A DNA stretch of 64,000 nt from Agromyces albus (GCF_030815405.1 NZ_JAUSWX010000001.1:1426001-1490000); one strand, 5' to 3'; shown: positions 21,563 to 31,655, counted from the stretch's first letter. Program-made: numbers and translations. The notes: generated by a model not told the origin, from the letters alone.

Positions 21563-22772
21563 GCAGACGGGCGCCTGGGCCGCCCGCATCGGTCTCGGCC
21601 GCGTGTTCCGCGTCGAGTCGAAGGACTACTTCCTGCTGCTCGGCACGACGCTGTTCCTCGTCGTGTTCGGGCTCATCATGGTGCTCTCCTCGTCGTCGGT
21701 CGAGTCGCACCTCGATGACGGCGGGTTCTTCGTGCAGGCGACCAGGCAGGGCCTCTACGCGCTGTTCGGGATTCCGATCATGCTCATCGCGAGCCGGATG
21801 CCCGAGACGCTGTGGATGCGGATGGCGTGGCCCGCCCTCATCGTCTCGTGCGTGCTGCAACTGCTCGTGGTGGCGACCCCGCTCGGCATCACCGTCGGCG
21901 GCAACACGAACTGGCTCGCGATCGGGCCCGTGCAGTTCCAGCCGTCGGAGCTCATCAAGGTCGCGCTCGTCATGTGGCTCGGACTCATCGTGACGAAGAA
22001 GGAACCGTACCTCGGCGAGTTCCGGCGGGGCATCCTGCCGATCCTGCTCGTCGGCGGCGGCTCGATCGGGCTCGTGCTCCTCGGCGGCGACCTCGGCACC
22101 GTCATGATCATGGGCGCGATGCTCCTCGGTGCGCTCTTCCTCATCGGCGTCCGGTTCCGCCTCCTGCTGCCGCCGGTCTTCATCGGCGCGATCGCCTTCG
22201 TCATCGTCGCCGTCTCGAGCGACAGCCGGATGCGACGCATCACGGCGTTCCTCGAGGAGAACTGCTCGCAGTACGACCAGGAGGACTGCTACCAGATCCA
22301 GCACGGGATGTTCGCCCTCGCGAACGGCGGGGTGTTCGGAGTCGGGCTCGGGAACTCGGCGGCGAAATGGTCGTGGCTTCCGGCCGCCGACAACGACTTC
22401 ATCTTCGCGATCATCGGCGAGGAGCTCGGCCTCATCGGCGCGGTCGTCGTCATCGCCCTCTTCGTCGTGCTCGCCGTCACGTTCGCGCGTGTGCTCCGGG
22501 CGGCTCGCACGCAGTTCGCACGTGCAGTGACGGCAGCGGTGCTCGTGTGGATCATCGGTCAGGCCTGTGTCAATATCGGTGTCGTGCTCGGCGTCTTCCC
22601 CGTTCTCGGTGTCCCCCTTCCGCTCGTCTCAGCGGGCGGCACCGCCCTGCTCACGACGCTCTTCGCGATCGGCGTCGTGCTCTCGGTCGCACGCGATCCC
22701 GAAGCGCCGGCTCGCGCGGCGGCACGCGCCGAGGCCCGCAAGGCACGCGCGGTGGGGCGTCCGCTCCGATGA
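21522..22772 (+). CDS. ftsW: Septal peptidoglycan glycosyltransferase FtsW
   Basis: SEDS-family polymerase that builds glycan strands from lipid II at the septum, paired with FtsI. The 416-residue protein has about ten membrane helices beginning near residue 32, an N-terminal basic tail, and SEDS signatures GNTNWLAIGPVQFQPSELIK, GGDLGTVMI, and LPLVSAGGTALLTTLFAIGVVLS. ATG at 21522 lies after GGGGGTGAGGCGG inside the murD 3' end, giving a 41-base overlap. The basic, Ala/Arg-rich C-terminal tail (RAAARAEARKARAVGRP) is typical of actinobacterial FtsW. Its stop overlaps murG by four bases. Confidence 0.95.
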   Translation: MATPPRKSRPAKAEQTGAWAARIGLGRVFRVESKDYFLLLGTTLFLVVFGLIMVLSSSSVESHLDDGGFFVQATRQGLYALFGIPIMLIASRMPETLWMRMAWPALIVSCVLQLLVVATPLGITVGGNTNWLAIGPVQFQPSELIKVALVMWLGLIVTKKEPYLGEFRRGILPILLVGGGSIGLVLLGGDLGTVMIMGAMLLGALFLIGVRFRLLLPPVFIGAIAFVIVAVSSDSRMRRITAFLEENCSQYDQEDCYQIQHGMFALANGGVFGVGLGNSAAKWSWLPAADNDFIFAIIGEELGLIGAVVVIALFVVLAVTFARVLRAARTQFARAVTAAVLVWIIGQACVNIGVVLGVFPVLGVPLPLVSAGGTALLTTLFAIGVVLSVARDPEAPARAAARAEARKARAVGRPLR

Positions 22773-23869
22773 CCGTCTACCTGTTGGCCGGCGGGGGCAC
22801 CGCCGGCCACGTGAACCCGTTGCTCGCGGTCGCCGGTCGCTTGCGCGAGCGCGACCCCGAGGCGCTTGTGCTCGTGCTCGGCACCGCCGAGGGCCTCGAG
22901 TCGAGGCTCGTCCCGGCGCGCGGCTACGAGCTGCTCACGATCGCGAAGGTGCCCTTCCCGCGGCGCCCGAACCGCGCGGCGCTCGCGTTCCCCGCCCTGT
23001 TCCGACGCTCGATCGACGACGTGCGCGCCATCATCGCCGAACGCGGCGTCGACGTCGTCGTCGGCTTCGGCGGCTACGTCTCGACGCCCGCGTATCTCGC
23101 GGCACGACGCGAGGGCGTGCCCGTCGCAATCCACGAGGCGAACGCGAGACCCGGTCTCGCCAACCGCCTCGGCGCACGATCGGCGGCCGCCGTCGGCGTC
23201 GCGTTCGCCGGCACGCCCCTCCCTCGCGCGCAGGTCGTCGGCATGCCGCTCCGCCCCGAGATCGAATCGCTCGATCGCGCGGCGCTGCGGGCCGAGGCCG
23301 CGGCGTTCTTCGGCCTCGATCCTGATCGCCCCATCCTGCTGGCGACCGGCGGTTCGCTCGGCGCGCGTCGCATCAATCGCACGGTCGTCGACAGCGCACG
23401 CGCCGTCACGGATGCCGGGTGGCAGGTGCTGCACATCACGGGAGCCGCGTCTGAGGTCGACGACCCGGCGATGGCCGGCTATCGCATGGTCGAGTACGCC
23501 GACCGCATGGATCTCGCGCTCGCCCTCGCCGACTTCGCGGTCTCCCGGGCCGGCGCCGCAACCGTGAGCGAACTCGCCGCGCTCGGCATCCCGGCCGTCT
23601 ACGTGCCCTATCCCGTCGGCAACGGCGAGCAACGATTCAACGCGGCCGAGGTCGTCGCGGCAGGCGGCGGCATCCTCGTCGACGACGCGGCATTCGTGCC
23701 CGAGTGGGTCACCGCCGAGCTCGCGCCGCTCCTCGGCGACCGAGCGCGTGTCACAGCGATGGCCGAGGCCGCGGCATCCGTCGGCCGTCGCGACGGCACC
23801 GATCGAATGGTCGCGCTCGTCGACACCGCGCTCGGCGGGGGAGCCGGCGAGTCCGCGCGAGGCGCGTAA
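22769..23869 (+). CDS. murG: UDP-GlcNAc--lipid I N-acetylglucosaminyltransferase MurG
   Basis: Peripheral membrane GT-B enzyme that adds GlcNAc to lipid I, forming lipid II. The 366-residue protein starts with the glycine loop [16 protein letters not shown], has [64 protein letters not shown] and the terminal [15 protein letters not shown] at 22769 overlaps ftsW by ATGA. A 91-base space follows before murC, an unusual interruption in this tightly packed cluster. Confidence 0.95.
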   Translation: MTVYLLAGGGTAGHVNPLLAVAGRLRERDPEALVLVLGTAEGLESRLVPARGYELLTIAKVPFPRRPNRAALAFPALFRRSIDDVRAIIAERGVDVVVGFGGYVSTPAYLAARREGVPVAIHEANARPGLANRLGARSAAAVGVAFAGTPLPRAQVVGMPLRPEIESLDRAALRAEAAAFFGLDPDRPILLATGGSLGARRINRTVVDSARAVTDAGWQVLHITGAASEVDDPAMAGYRMVEYADRMDLALALADFAVSRAGAATVSELAALGIPAVYVPYPVGNGEQRFNAAEVVAAGGGILVDDAAFVPEWVTAELAPLLGDRARVTAMAEAAASVGRRDGTDRMVALVDTALGGGAGESARGA

Positions 23870-23960
23870 CGTTGAGTGGGCGGATGCCGCGGCCCCGCTC
23901 CAGACCGAACGATTCATCGACCACACTGAGATCGACCACACCGAGGAAGACCCGCACCCC

Positions 23961-25361
23961 GTGACCATCAAGCCCGACCTCACCGTCCAGATTCCCGCCG
24001 AGCTCGGCGCCGTGCACTTCGTCGGCATCGGCGGATCGGGCATGAGCGGCATCGCACGGCTCTTCCTCGGCGCGGGTCATCGCGTCACGGGCTCCGACGT
24101 GCGCGACTCCGACAACATCGCAGTCCTGCGCGAGCTCGGCGCCGAGATCGCGATCGGGCACGACGCCGCCAACCTGGGCGATGCCGATGCCGTCGTCGTG
24201 ACCGGTGCGTTGTGGGAGAACAACCCCGAGTACCAGCTGGCACTCGAGCGAGGACTGCCGGTGCTGCATCGCTCGCAGGCGCTCGCCTGGCTGATCGCGG
24301 GCCAGCGACTCGTCTCGGTCGCGGGTGCGCACGGCAAGACCACCTCGACGGGCATGATCATCACGGCCCTGCTCGAGCTCGGCGCCGACCCGAGCTTCGT
24401 GAACGGCGGCGTCATCGAGGAGCTCGGCGTGAGCTCGTCGGCGGGCGAGGGGGAGCTCTTCGTCGTCGAGGCCGATGAGTCCGACGGCTCGTTCCTGCTC
24501 TACGACACCTCGGTCGCCCTCATCACGAACGTCGATGCCGACCACCTCGACCACTACGGGTCGCTCGAGGCGTTCGAGCAGGCGTTCGTCGACTTCGCCG
24601 ACCGTGCCCGTGAGTTCGTCGTCATCTCCTCCGACGACGCCGGCGCCAAGCGCGTCTCCGAGCGGCTCTCGCATGAGCGGGTGGTCACCTTCGGCGAGGC
24701 GGCGGATGCCTCGGTGCGCGTGCACTCCATCGAGACCGACGGTCCCGTCTCGTTCGCGATCACCTACCAGGGCGTCGACCACCGCGCGACGCTTCGCATC
24801 CCAGGCCGGCACAACGCGATCAACGCCGCCGGCGCGTTCGCCGTGCTCGTGGGCCTCGGGTTCGACCCGGGGGCATCCCTCGACGGCATCGCCCGGTTCG
24901 CCGGCACCGGCCGCCGCTTCGAGCTGCACGGCACCGTCGGCGGCGTGAGCGTCTACGACGACTACGCGCACCACCCGACCGAGGTCGCCGCCGCCCTTTC
25001 GGCGGCGCGCACCGTCGTGGGTTCCGGGCGGATCATCGCCGTGCACCAGCCGCATCTCTACAGCCGCACGCGGCTGTTCGCCAACGAGTTCGCCGAGGTG
25101 CTCGAGCGGTTCGCCGACGAGACGGTCGTGCTCGATGTCTACGGGGCGCGTGAAGACCCCGAGCCCGGCGTCACCGGCGCCCTCGTGAGCGAACGATTCA
25201 CCGACTCGTCGCACGTCGCCTATGTGCCCGACTGGCAGGAGGCCGCCGACTACACGGCGCGCATCGCGCGCGAGGGTGACTTCGTGATCACCCTCGGCTG
25301 CGGCGACGTGTATCGCATCGTGCCGCAGCTGCTCGGCTCGCTCGAGCGGGAGCGCGGATGA
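23961..25361 (+). CDS. murC: UDP-N-acetylmuramate--amino acid ligase (MurC)
   Basis: Adds the first residue of the peptide stem to UDP-MurNAc. The 466-residue protein has the UDP loop [22 protein letters not shown] loop GAHGKTTS (122-129), [43 protein letters not shown] and [12 protein letters not shown] at 23961 gives the expected start a few residues before the glycine loop; GAGGAAG is about a dozen bases upstream. Family default is L-Ala; wall chemistry reported for Microbacteriaceae has Gly at position 1, so this enzyme may prefer Gly (inference, not visible in motifs). Confidence 0.94.
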   Translation: MTIKPDLTVQIPAELGAVHFVGIGGSGMSGIARLFLGAGHRVTGSDVRDSDNIAVLRELGAEIAIGHDAANLGDADAVVVTGALWENNPEYQLALERGLPVLHRSQALAWLIAGQRLVSVAGAHGKTTSTGMIITALLELGADPSFVNGGVIEELGVSSSAGEGELFVVEADESDGSFLLYDTSVALITNVDADHLDHYGSLEAFEQAFVDFADRAREFVVISSDDAGAKRVSERLSHERVVTFGEAADASVRVHSIETDGPVSFAITYQGVDHRATLRIPGRHNAINAAGAFAVLVGLGFDPGASLDGIARFAGTGRRFELHGTVGGVSVYDDYAHHPTEVAAALSAARTVVGSGRIIAVHQPHLYSRTRLFANEFAEVLERFADETVVLDVYGAREDPEPGVTGALVSERFTDSSHVAYVPDWQEAADYTARIAREGDFVITLGCGDVYRIVPQLLGSLERERG

Positions 25362-25374
25362 GGGTGCGCGGCGC

Positions 25375-26427
25375 GTGAAGCGGCCGCAGGGGTTCGACCA
25401 GCCGGCCAAGCGTCGTGCCGGGCGGCCGAAGCCGGCCGGCGCGGCGCCGGCCGCGCGCGAATCAGCTGCAACTGCGACGACGGCCGGCGCACCCCGGCGG
25501 ACGGCCGGGTCGAAACCGCCATCCGATCGCGATCGGGTCGCGACCGAGCCGATCCCGGTCGTCGCGGCATCCGGCAGCACGTTGTCGCACACTCCCGATG
25601 CCGAGCCCGGGCGACCCGCCTCGGCATCCGGACTGGCCGTGCCCGGTGACCTTCCGCGTGACGCCCGCTCGACCAGGCGCGCCCTCGCGGCCGCCGCGCG
25701 AGAACGTCGCCGGTACGAGCGGCAGGAGGTGCGCCGCTTCACGAAGCGTTCGCGCCGCCGCCGGCTCGTCTGGAGCGTGGTGCTCGGCTCGATCGCGGCG
25801 CTCGTGGTTGTCGTCATCGGCGGCGCATACTCGCCCCTGATGGCCCTGCGCGACGTGCGCGTCGAAGGCGCCCAGCGTATTCCGGCCACAGAGGTGCAAG
25901 CAGCGTTCGCCGGCACGCTCGGCACGCCGCTGCCGCTCATCGCCTCGGCCGACGTGCACGACGCGCTCTCGGCCTTCCCGCTCATCGAGACGTATTCGAC
26001 CGAGACGATTCCGCCCGGCACGCTCGTCGTGCGAATCGTGGAGCGCACGCCCGTCGGCGTGATCGACACGGGCGAGGGCCTGGAGCTCGTCGACGCGGCG
26101 GGCGTGGTGATCGAACGGCCGGAGACGCGGCCCGATGGGCAACCACTCATCGAGGCCGAGGGTGGCATCGCGGGCGAGGGGTTCCGCGCCGCGGCCGCCG
26201 TCGTGCGGAGCCTGCCGCCCGACGTGCGCGGGCAGCTCGTCGGCGTGCACGCGGCGACCGCAGACGACGTGCGGCTCCAGCTCGCCGCGGGTGCGACCGT
26301 CGTGTGGGGGAGTGCAGAGGAGTCCGCGCAGAAGGCGGCTGTGCTCGCCAGGCTCATGGTCGCGGCGCCTCCCGACACCGTCGCGTCCTACGACGTGTCG
26401 TCGCCGCAGAGCGCCGTCACGCGCTGA
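25375..26427 (+). CDS. ftsQ: Cell division protein FtsQ/DivIB
   Basis: Bitopic divisome scaffold linking FtsZ-ring assembly to FtsW-FtsI. The 350-residue product has a long, disordered Ala/Pro/Arg-rich cytoplasmic part (1-125), one membrane helix (about 138-158, LVWSVVLGSIAALVVVVIGGAY) and the POTRA domain (LRDVRVEGAQRIPATEVQAAF...TLVVRIVERTPVGVI), then the FtsQ beta domain. GTG at 25375 is 13 bases after murC. Length above the usual 250-300 residues is due to the cytoplasmic tail. Followed by a 170-base gap before ftsZ. Confidence 0.92.
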   Translation: MKRPQGFDQPAKRRAGRPKPAGAAPAARESAATATTAGAPRRTAGSKPPSDRDRVATEPIPVVAASGSTLSHTPDAEPGRPASASGLAVPGDLPRDARSTRRALAAAARERRRYERQEVRRFTKRSRRRRLVWSVVLGSIAALVVVVIGGAYSPLMALRDVRVEGAQRIPATEVQAAFAGTLGTPLPLIASADVHDALSAFPLIETYSTETIPPGTLVVRIVERTPVGVIDTGEGLELVDAAGVVIERPETRPDGQPLIEAEGGIAGEGFRAAAAVVRSLPPDVRGQLVGVHAATADDVRLQLAAGATVVWGSAEESAQKAAVLARLMVAAPPDTVASYDVSSPQSAVTR

Positions 26428-26556
26428 GACGGCGCCCCGGGCCATCCCATCGGGCCGATATCCGGCGGCGGATCGCGACACGCGGGCCCTCCTTGCGCGG
26501 CGGCGGGCGCGTGGCACGTACCGTCAAGTCAGGAATTGCATACTCAGCAAGACTTT

Positions 26557-26574
26557 AACCTTCGACTAGAGGTT
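26557..26574. promoter_or_regulatory. Inverted repeat in the ftsZ leader
   Basis: AACCTTCGACTAGAGGTT: 5-bp arms AACCT/AGGTT around an 8-base spacer, 23 bases before the ftsZ start and just ahead of its ribosome site (GGAGG, 26587-26591). It is in the longest AT-richer patch of the cluster (26530-26585), which probably holds the ftsZ promoter. The role (operator or mRNA element) is inferred. Confidence 0.45.
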
Positions 26575-26597
26575 CAGAGTTTCGACGGAGGCCGGAC

Positions 26598-27794
26598 GTG
26601 TCAACAAATCAGAACTACCTCGCCGTCATCAAGGTCGTCGGTATCGGCGGCGGTGGTGTCAACGCCGTCAACCGCATGATCGAACTCGGTCTCCGCGGAG
26701 TCGAATTCATCGCAATCAACACCGATGCGCAGGCGCTGCTCATGAGCGACGCCGACGTCAAGCTCGACGTCGGCCGCGATCTCACCCGCGGACTGGGTGC
26801 CGGGGCCGACCCCGAGGTCGGTCGCCGCGCCGCCGAAGACCACGCCGAGGAGATCGAGGAGGCGCTTGCGGGCGCCGACATGGTCTTCGTCACGGCCGGC
26901 GAGGGCGGTGGCACGGGCACCGGTGGCGCGCCCGTCATCGCGCGCATCGCGAAATCGATCGGCGCCCTGACCATCGGTGTCGTCACGAAGCCGTTCGGGT
27001 TCGAGGGCAAGCGTCGCCAGACGCAGGCCGAGCAGGGTGTGGCGCGGCTGAAAGAAGAAGTCGACACGCTCATCGTCGTGCCGAACGACCGCCTGCTCGA
27101 GATCAGCGACCGCGGGATCTCGATGCTCGAGGCGTTCGCGACGGCCGACCAGGTGCTGCTCGCCGGAGTGCAGGGCATCACCGACCTCATCACCACGCCC
27201 GGCCTCATCAACCTCGACTTCGCCGACGTCAAGTCGGTCATGCAGGGCGCGGGTTCCGCGCTCATGGGCATCGGCTCGTCGCGAGGAGCCGATCGTGCGA
27301 TCAAGGCGGCCGAACTCGCTGTCGCGAGCCCACTGCTCGAGGCCTCGATCGACGGCGCACACGGAGTGCTCCTCTCGATCCAGGGCGGCTCCAACCTCGG
27401 CATCTTCGAGATCAACGACGCGGCACGCCTCGTGCAGGAGGCGGTGCACCCGGAGGCCAACATCATCTTCGGCGCCGTGATCGACGACACCCTCGGCGAT
27501 GAGGTTCGCGTCACGGTCATCGCCGCGGGATTCGACGGGGGCGAGCCGAGCTCGAGCGCGAAGCCCGTCGAAGCACGGCGCTCGAACTTCGCCACTGCAG
27601 CCGTCGGCGCCGGCATCGGCGGCTCGGCGCTGTCGGGTGACACCGGCGACGCCATCGGCGAGATCAACATCGACGAACTCGTCGAGACCGCGAACTGGGG
27701 CGAGGCGTCGACCGGTGCCGGCGACCAGATTGTCTCCGACCCCGCCTTCGACAGCGGCGACGACGACCTCGACATCCCCGACTTCCTGAAGTGA
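26598..27794 (+). CDS. ftsZ: Cell division GTPase FtsZ
   Basis: Tubulin-like GTPase that forms the cytokinetic ring. The 398-residue protein has [16 protein letters not shown], the tubulin signature GGGTGTG (103-109), [15 protein letters not shown] T7 loop (here [15 protein letters not shown]) and the C-terminal partner-binding peptide [11 protein letters not shown], which binds SepF and FtsW in actinobacteria. GTG at 26598 follows GGAGG. Separated from ftsQ by 170 bases with its own likely promoter, and followed 31 bases later by yggS. Confidence 0.97.
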   Translation: MSTNQNYLAVIKVVGIGGGGVNAVNRMIELGLRGVEFIAINTDAQALLMSDADVKLDVGRDLTRGLGAGADPEVGRRAAEDHAEEIEEALAGADMVFVTAGEGGGTGTGGAPVIARIAKSIGALTIGVVTKPFGFEGKRRQTQAEQGVARLKEEVDTLIVVPNDRLLEISDRGISMLEAFATADQVLLAGVQGITDLITTPGLINLDFADVKSVMQGAGSALMGIGSSRGADRAIKAAELAVASPLLEASIDGAHGVLLSIQGGSNLGIFEINDAARLVQEAVHPEANIIFGAVIDDTLGDEVRVTVIAAGFDGGEPSSSAKPVEARRSNFATAAVGAGIGGSALSGDTGDAIGEINIDELVETANWGEASTGAGDQIVSDPAFDSGDDDLDIPDFLK

Positions 27795-27825
27795 GCGGCG
27801 CGTTCCAGCCCGGCAGGCGGTGCGC

Positions 27826-28497
27826 ATGAGCGCACTCGCCGACCGGCTGGCCGCCGTGCGCGCGGCCATCGCCGAGACCGCTGCCGCGGCCGGGCGATCG
27901 CCCGATGAGCTCACGACCGTGGTCGTCACGAAGTTCCAGCCGGCCTCGCTCGTGGCCGAGCTCGCTGAGCTCGGCGTGCGCGACATCGGCGAGAACCGCC
28001 ATCAGGAGGCGCAGGCCAAGGCTGCCGAGCTGGCAGGGCTCGGGCTCCGCTGGCACTTCGTGGGCCAACTGCAGAGCAAGAAGGCCAGGCAGGCCCTCGC
28101 CTACGCCTCGGTGATCCACTCGGTCGACCGGCCAGGCCTCGTCGACGCGCTGCGGTCGGATGCCGCATCCGTCGACTGCTTCGTCCAGGTGAACCTCACC
28201 GACGACCCGGGTCGCGGCGGCGTCGCGCCGAACGAGCTCGACGCCCTCGTCGAGCGCGTGCTGGCGACATCCGGACTCCGCCTGCTCGGACTGATGGCCG
28301 TCGCACCGCTCGGCGAACCCGCCCGCCCTGCGTTCGCCCGCATGAGGGAATACTCGGAACGCATTCGTCGAATCGCTCCGGAAGCGCGAGGATTGTCCAT
28401 GGGGATGTCCCACGACTACCGCGACGCGATATCGGAAGGTGCGACACACCTCCGGATCGGCACCGCAATCACCGGGAATCGGCCGGTCGCCGGTTAG
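27826..28497 (+). CDS. YggS/PROSC family pyridoxal-phosphate-binding protein
   Basis: Alanine-racemase-fold protein that binds pyridoxal 5'-phosphate and helps keep the vitamin B6 and amino-acid pools in balance; no catalytic activity is firmly known. The 223-residue protein has VVVTKFQPASLV (PLP-lysine), DIGENRHQEAQAKAAEL, WHFVGQLQSKKA, HSVDRPGLVDAL, GLMAVAPLGEPAR and LSMGMSHDYRDAISEGATHLRIGTAITG. ATG at 27826 or GTG two codons earlier. In most actinobacteria the pgeF (YfiH) gene lies between ftsZ and this gene; here there is no room for it. Confidence 0.93.
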   Translation: MSALADRLAAVRAAIAETAAAAGRSPDELTTVVVTKFQPASLVAELAELGVRDIGENRHQEAQAKAAELAGLGLRWHFVGQLQSKKARQALAYASVIHSVDRPGLVDALRSDAASVDCFVQVNLTDDPGRGGVAPNELDALVERVLATSGLRLLGLMAVAPLGEPARPAFARMREYSERIRRIAPEARGLSMGMSHDYRDAISEGATHLRIGTAITGNRPVAG

Positions 28498-28530
28498 CCT
28501 CGAAGAGACGGAAAACAGACGGAGGCAGCG

Positions 28531-29007
28531 ATGTCGAACCCGCTCAAGAAGACCATGGTCTATCTCGGACTCGCCGATGAGGAGTTCGAAGACGAGACCC
28601 CACAGGCGCACCCGCAACCATCGGCCGCGCCGATCGTGCACGCGGCACCGGCGCCGAAGACCGGCGCGGCGGTGACGCCGCTGCGAAAGCACCATGTACA
28701 ACCGAGCACACCGCAGGCGGAGATGAACGAAATCCTGACCGTGCACCCGCGTCAGTATCGCGACGCGCAGGTGATCGCCGAGTCCTTCCGTGATGGAGTG
28801 CCGGTGATCATCAACCTCTCGCAGATGTCGGATGCCGATGCGCGACGCCTGATCGACTTCGCGAGCGGTCTCTCGCAAGGCCTCTACGGCAAGATCGAGC
28901 GCGTCACGAGCAAGGTGTTCCTGCTCTCACCCGCACATGTGGTGGTCTCGGGGGAGACCGGCGAGGCCGAAGGCGACGTGGACGCGTCGTTCTTCACGCA
29001 CGCGTAG
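28531..29007 (+). CDS. sepF: Cell division protein SepF
   Basis: FtsZ-binding membrane anchor of actinobacteria, which have no FtsA. The 158-residue product starts with the amphipathic membrane helix ([18 protein letters not shown]), has a disordered Pro-rich linker, and the SepF core ([67 protein letters not shown]). ATG at 28531 with GGAGGCAGC ahead. Sits in the conserved ftsZ-yggS-sepF-yggT-divIVA order. Confidence 0.95.
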   Translation: MSNPLKKTMVYLGLADEEFEDETPQAHPQPSAAPIVHAAPAPKTGAAVTPLRKHHVQPSTPQAEMNEILTVHPRQYRDAQVIAESFRDGVPVIINLSQMSDADARRLIDFASGLSQGLYGKIERVTSKVFLLSPAHVVVSGETGEAEGDVDASFFTHA

Positions 29008-29011
29008 CCAC

Positions 29012-29317
29012 GTGGGCGCGTTCTCCGTCGTCTGGAGCATCCTCTACACGTTGCTCCTGATCTATTTCTTCGTGATGTGGGGGCGCTTCATACTCGACCT
29101 CGTGCGCACGTTCAACCGATCCTGGCGACCCCGGGGGGCGTCGCTCGTGATCGTCGAGGCCGTGTACAGCGTCACCGACCCCCTGGTCCGGTTCTTCCGG
29201 CGGCTCGTGCCGCCGATCCGCATCGGCCAGATCGCACTCGATCTCGGGTGGAGCCTTGCGATGCTCGTCATCATCGTGGCCATGACCGTGGTGTCATGGC
29301 TCGCTGCTGCGGGCTGA
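29012..29317 (+). CDS. YggT family membrane protein
   Basis: Small integral membrane protein of 101 residues with two hydrophobic segments (about 4-24 and 73-97) flanking the conserved loop SVTDPLVRFFRRLVPPIRIGQIALDLGW. The role is unknown; conserved linkage to sepF and divIVA suggests a part in division or envelope organisation. GTG at 29012 lies four bases after the sepF stop. Confidence 0.88.
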   Translation: MGAFSVVWSILYTLLLIYFFVMWGRFILDLVRTFNRSWRPRGASLVIVEAVYSVTDPLVRFFRRLVPPIRIGQIALDLGWSLAMLVIIVAMTVVSWLAAAG

Positions 29318-29339
29318 CGATCTCCTGCGAGGAGTGACG

Positions 29340-29367
29340 CTGAGACGATCGGCGCTGCGCCTCTCAG
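29340..29367 (+). terminator. Possible terminator between yggT and divIVA
   Basis: CTGAGA ... GGCGCTGCGCC TCTCAG can fold into a bulged hairpin, followed by GTTCTCTTT, the most T-rich run nearby. Weak but well placed, 23 bases past the yggT stop. A TAGCGT box at 29379-29384 could start divIVA transcription just after it. Confidence 0.35.
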
Positions 29368-29432
29368 GTTCTCTTTGCTAGCGTTAGCTGAACGTGTTCG
29401 AAACAGTTCGACAGATTTGAGGGTGGAAAGCC

Positions 29433-30122
29433 ATGGCGCTAACTCCGGAAGATGTGGTCAACAAGCGCTTCCAGGCGACGAAGTTCCGGGAAGGGTACGA
29501 CCAAGACGAGGTCGACGACTTCCTCGACGAGGTGGTCGTCGAGCTTCGCCGGCTCAACCAGGAGAACGAGGAGCTGCGCCAGCGAGTGACCGCGGCAGAG
29601 GCCCGTGCCGCGGAGGCCGGCAAGGCATCCGCCGCGGCGCCGGCGCCTGCCGCGGTGTACGCCGAGCCCGCTGCGCCGCCGCCCACGGTGGCCGTGCAGA
29701 CGCAGCCTCCGGCCGTCCCGCAGTCGGACTTCGACGAGCAGACCAGCACGACGAACCTCCTGCAGCTGGCCCGCCGGCTGCACGAGGAGCACGTGCGCGA
29801 GGGCGTCGAGAAGCGCGACGCGCTCATCGCCGAAGGCCACGCCACGGCGGCTCGCGTCGTCGCCGAGGCCGAAGCGAAGCAGCGCGCCCAGATGGGCATC
29901 CTCGACCAGGAGCGCCTCGCGCTCGAGAAGCGGGTCGACGAGCTCCGGGTGTTCGAGCGTGAGTACCGCCAGAAGCTCAAGAGCTACATCGAGGGTCAGC
30001 TGCGCGACCTCGACACGGCGGCACCCGTCTCCGTGTCGGGCAATCAGGGCTTCTCCTCGCCGGTGAGCGCCGGCGTGCCGGCCGAGCAGCCTGCGCCGAC
30101 CTTCCAGGGCTTTGGAGGCTGA
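29433..30122 (+). CDS. divIVA: DivIVA/Wag31 polar growth protein
   Basis: Coiled-coil protein that gathers at curved membranes and directs polar wall growth in actinobacteria. The 229-residue protein has the DivIVA membrane-binding domain LTPEDVVNKRFQATKFREGYDQDEVDDFLDEVVVEL (3-38), a first coiled coil, an Ala/Pro linker (about 68-100), and a second coiled coil (NLLQLARRLHEEHVREGVEKRDALIAEGHATAARVVAEAEAKQRAQMGILDQERLALEKRVDELRVFEREYRQKLKSYIEGQL). Wag31 is a known Ser/Thr kinase target in mycobacteria. ATG at 29433 with GAGGGTGGAAAG upstream. Overlaps lspA by 11 bases. Confidence 0.95.
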   Translation: MALTPEDVVNKRFQATKFREGYDQDEVDDFLDEVVVELRRLNQENEELRQRVTAAEARAAEAGKASAAAPAPAAVYAEPAAPPPTVAVQTQPPAVPQSDFDEQTSTTNLLQLARRLHEEHVREGVEKRDALIAEGHATAARVVAEAEAKQRAQMGILDQERLALEKRVDELRVFEREYRQKLKSYIEGQLRDLDTAAPVSVSGNQGFSSPVSAGVPAEQPAPTFQGFGG

Positions 30123-30732
30123 GCGGGCCGCAAAGGTCGGCATCGCCAGTGCTCTCCTGGTCTTGGCCGGCGCCGCCGTCGCGGCGTACGGCCTCGACCA
30201 GACCAGCAAGTTCCTCGTCGTCTCGAACCTGACCGAGGGCGAGATCGTGCCGGTGCTCGGGTCGGCGCTGCAGTGGCAGTTCGTGCGAAACCCCGGTGCG
30301 GCGTTCTCGCTCGCGAGCGGCATGACGTGGATCTTCACGATCCTCGCCGCTGCCGTGATCACGTTCATCGTGTGGTTCGCCCGCCGCATCCGTTCCATCG
30401 CGTGGGCGGTCGTCTTCGGGCTGCTTCTCGGCGGCGTGCTCGGCAATCTCACCGATCGGCTCCTTCGGGAGCCGAGTTTCGGCCTGGGGCACGTCGTCGA
30501 CTTCATCTCGACGCCGTGGTTCATACCGGCCATCTACAACTTCGCCGACATCGCGATCGTGTCGAGCATGGTGCTCTTCATGATCCTCACGATCCGCGGC
30601 GTCGGGCTCGACGGCAACCGCGAAGTGAAGGCGAAGGTTTCCACGGCGGCGCCCGAGGCCGCGACGAGCGATGCGGCGACGAGCGACGGTCGCGCGTTCT
30701 CGGCGAGCCCTGAGCTCGCGCGTGAGTCCTGA
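30112..30732 (+). CDS. lspA: Lipoprotein signal peptidase (prolipoprotein signal peptidase II)
   Basis: Aspartyl protease of the membrane that cleaves lipoprotein signal peptides after lipid attachment. The 206-residue protein has four membrane helices, [21 protein letters not shown], and the catalytic aspartates in [13 protein letters not shown] and [13 protein letters not shown]. The start is TTG at 30112, inside the divIVA 3' end; later starts would cut the first membrane helix, so the overlap is favoured. The C-terminal ~35 residues are Ala/Ser-rich and probably disordered. Substrates in this window include the osmoprotectant-binding lipoprotein at 42531. Confidence 0.9.
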   Translation: MEAERAAKVGIASALLVLAGAAVAAYGLDQTSKFLVVSNLTEGEIVPVLGSALQWQFVRNPGAAFSLASGMTWIFTILAAAVITFIVWFARRIRSIAWAVVFGLLLGGVLGNLTDRLLREPSFGLGHVVDFISTPWFIPAIYNFADIAIVSSMVLFMILTIRGVGLDGNREVKAKVSTAAPEAATSDAATSDGRAFSASPELARES

Positions 30733-30734
30733 GC

Positions 30735-31655
30735 ATGGAGCATCGTTCGTTCCCCGTTCCCGACGGGCTCGACGGCGTGCGCGTCGACGCGGGACTCGCC
30801 AAGCTCCTCGGCTTCTCACGCACGCTCGCAGCGGAGATCGCGGGCGCCGGCGGCGTGCTGCTCGACGGGGCATCCGTCGACAAGTCCGACCGCCTTCGCG
30901 GTGGGGCCTGGCTCGAGGTGAGCTGGGAGCCGCCGCGCACGCTCGCGATCGAGCCGATCGCGGTCGCCGACCTCGGCATCGTCCATGACGACGACGACCT
31001 CGTCGTCGTCGACAAGCCCGCCGGCGTCGCCGCGCATCCGTCGCTCGGCTGGAACGGGCCGACCGTGGTCGGCGCCCTCGCGGCTGCCGGCTTCCGCATC
31101 TCCACGTCGGGCGCACCCGAGCGCCAGGGCGTCGTGCACCGACTCGACGCCGGCACCAGCGGGCTCATGGTCGTCGCGAAATCCGAGCGGGCCTACACCG
31201 AGCTCAAGCGCCAGTTCCACGACCGCGAGGTGGAGAAGATCTACCACACCGTGGTGCAGGGTCGCCCCGACCCCCTGGCCGGCACGATCGACGCACCCGT
31301 CGGCCGGCATCCGCGGTCGGAGTGGAAGTTCGCGGTCCTCGCGGGCGGCAAGCACGCCGTGACGCACTACGAGACGCTCGAGGCCTTCCGCGCCGCGTCG
31401 CTCCTCGACGTGCACCTCGAGACCGGGCGCACACACCAGATCCGGGTGCACATGGCGGCGCAGCGGCATCCGTGCGCCGGCGACACCATGTATGGGGCCG
31501 ACCCCACGCTCTCGACGCGTCTCGGCCTCACCCGGCAGTGGCTGCACGCGCGACAACTCTCCTTCTCGCACCCCGCCGACGGGGAGTGGGCGACCTTCGT
31601 CTCGGAGTACCCGAGCGACCTCGCGCATGCGCTCGAGGTGCTGCGCGGCGACTGA
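30735..31655 (+). CDS. RluA family RNA pseudouridine synthase (RluD-like)
   Basis: Isomerises uridines in RNA, probably 23S rRNA. The 306-residue protein has an N-terminal S4-like domain ([43 protein letters not shown]) and the catalytic block [16 protein letters not shown] with the essential Asp, plus [12 protein letters not shown] and [27 protein letters not shown] at 30735 lies two bases after the lspA stop. lspA-rluD-type coupling is widespread. The exact target uridine is not deducible. Confidence 0.92.
   Translation: MEHRSFPVPDGLDGVRVDAGLAKLLGFSRTLAAEIAGAGGVLLDGASVDKSDRLRGGAWLEVSWEPPRTLAIEPIAVADLGIVHDDDDLVVVDKPAGVAAHPSLGWNGPTVVGALAAAGFRISTSGAPERQGVVHRLDAGTSGLMVVAKSERAYTELKRQFHDREVEKIYHTVVQGRPDPLAGTIDAPVGRHPRSEWKFAVLAGGKHAVTHYETLEAFRAASLLDVHLETGRTHQIRVHMAAQRHPCAGDTMYGADPTLSTRLGLTRQWLHARQLSFSHPADGEWATFVSEYPSDLAHALEVLRGD

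Noticed and set aside
23751..26378. Long minus-strand frame opposite murC and ftsQ
   Set aside because: Antisense shadow; murC and ftsQ motifs are complete on the plus strand.
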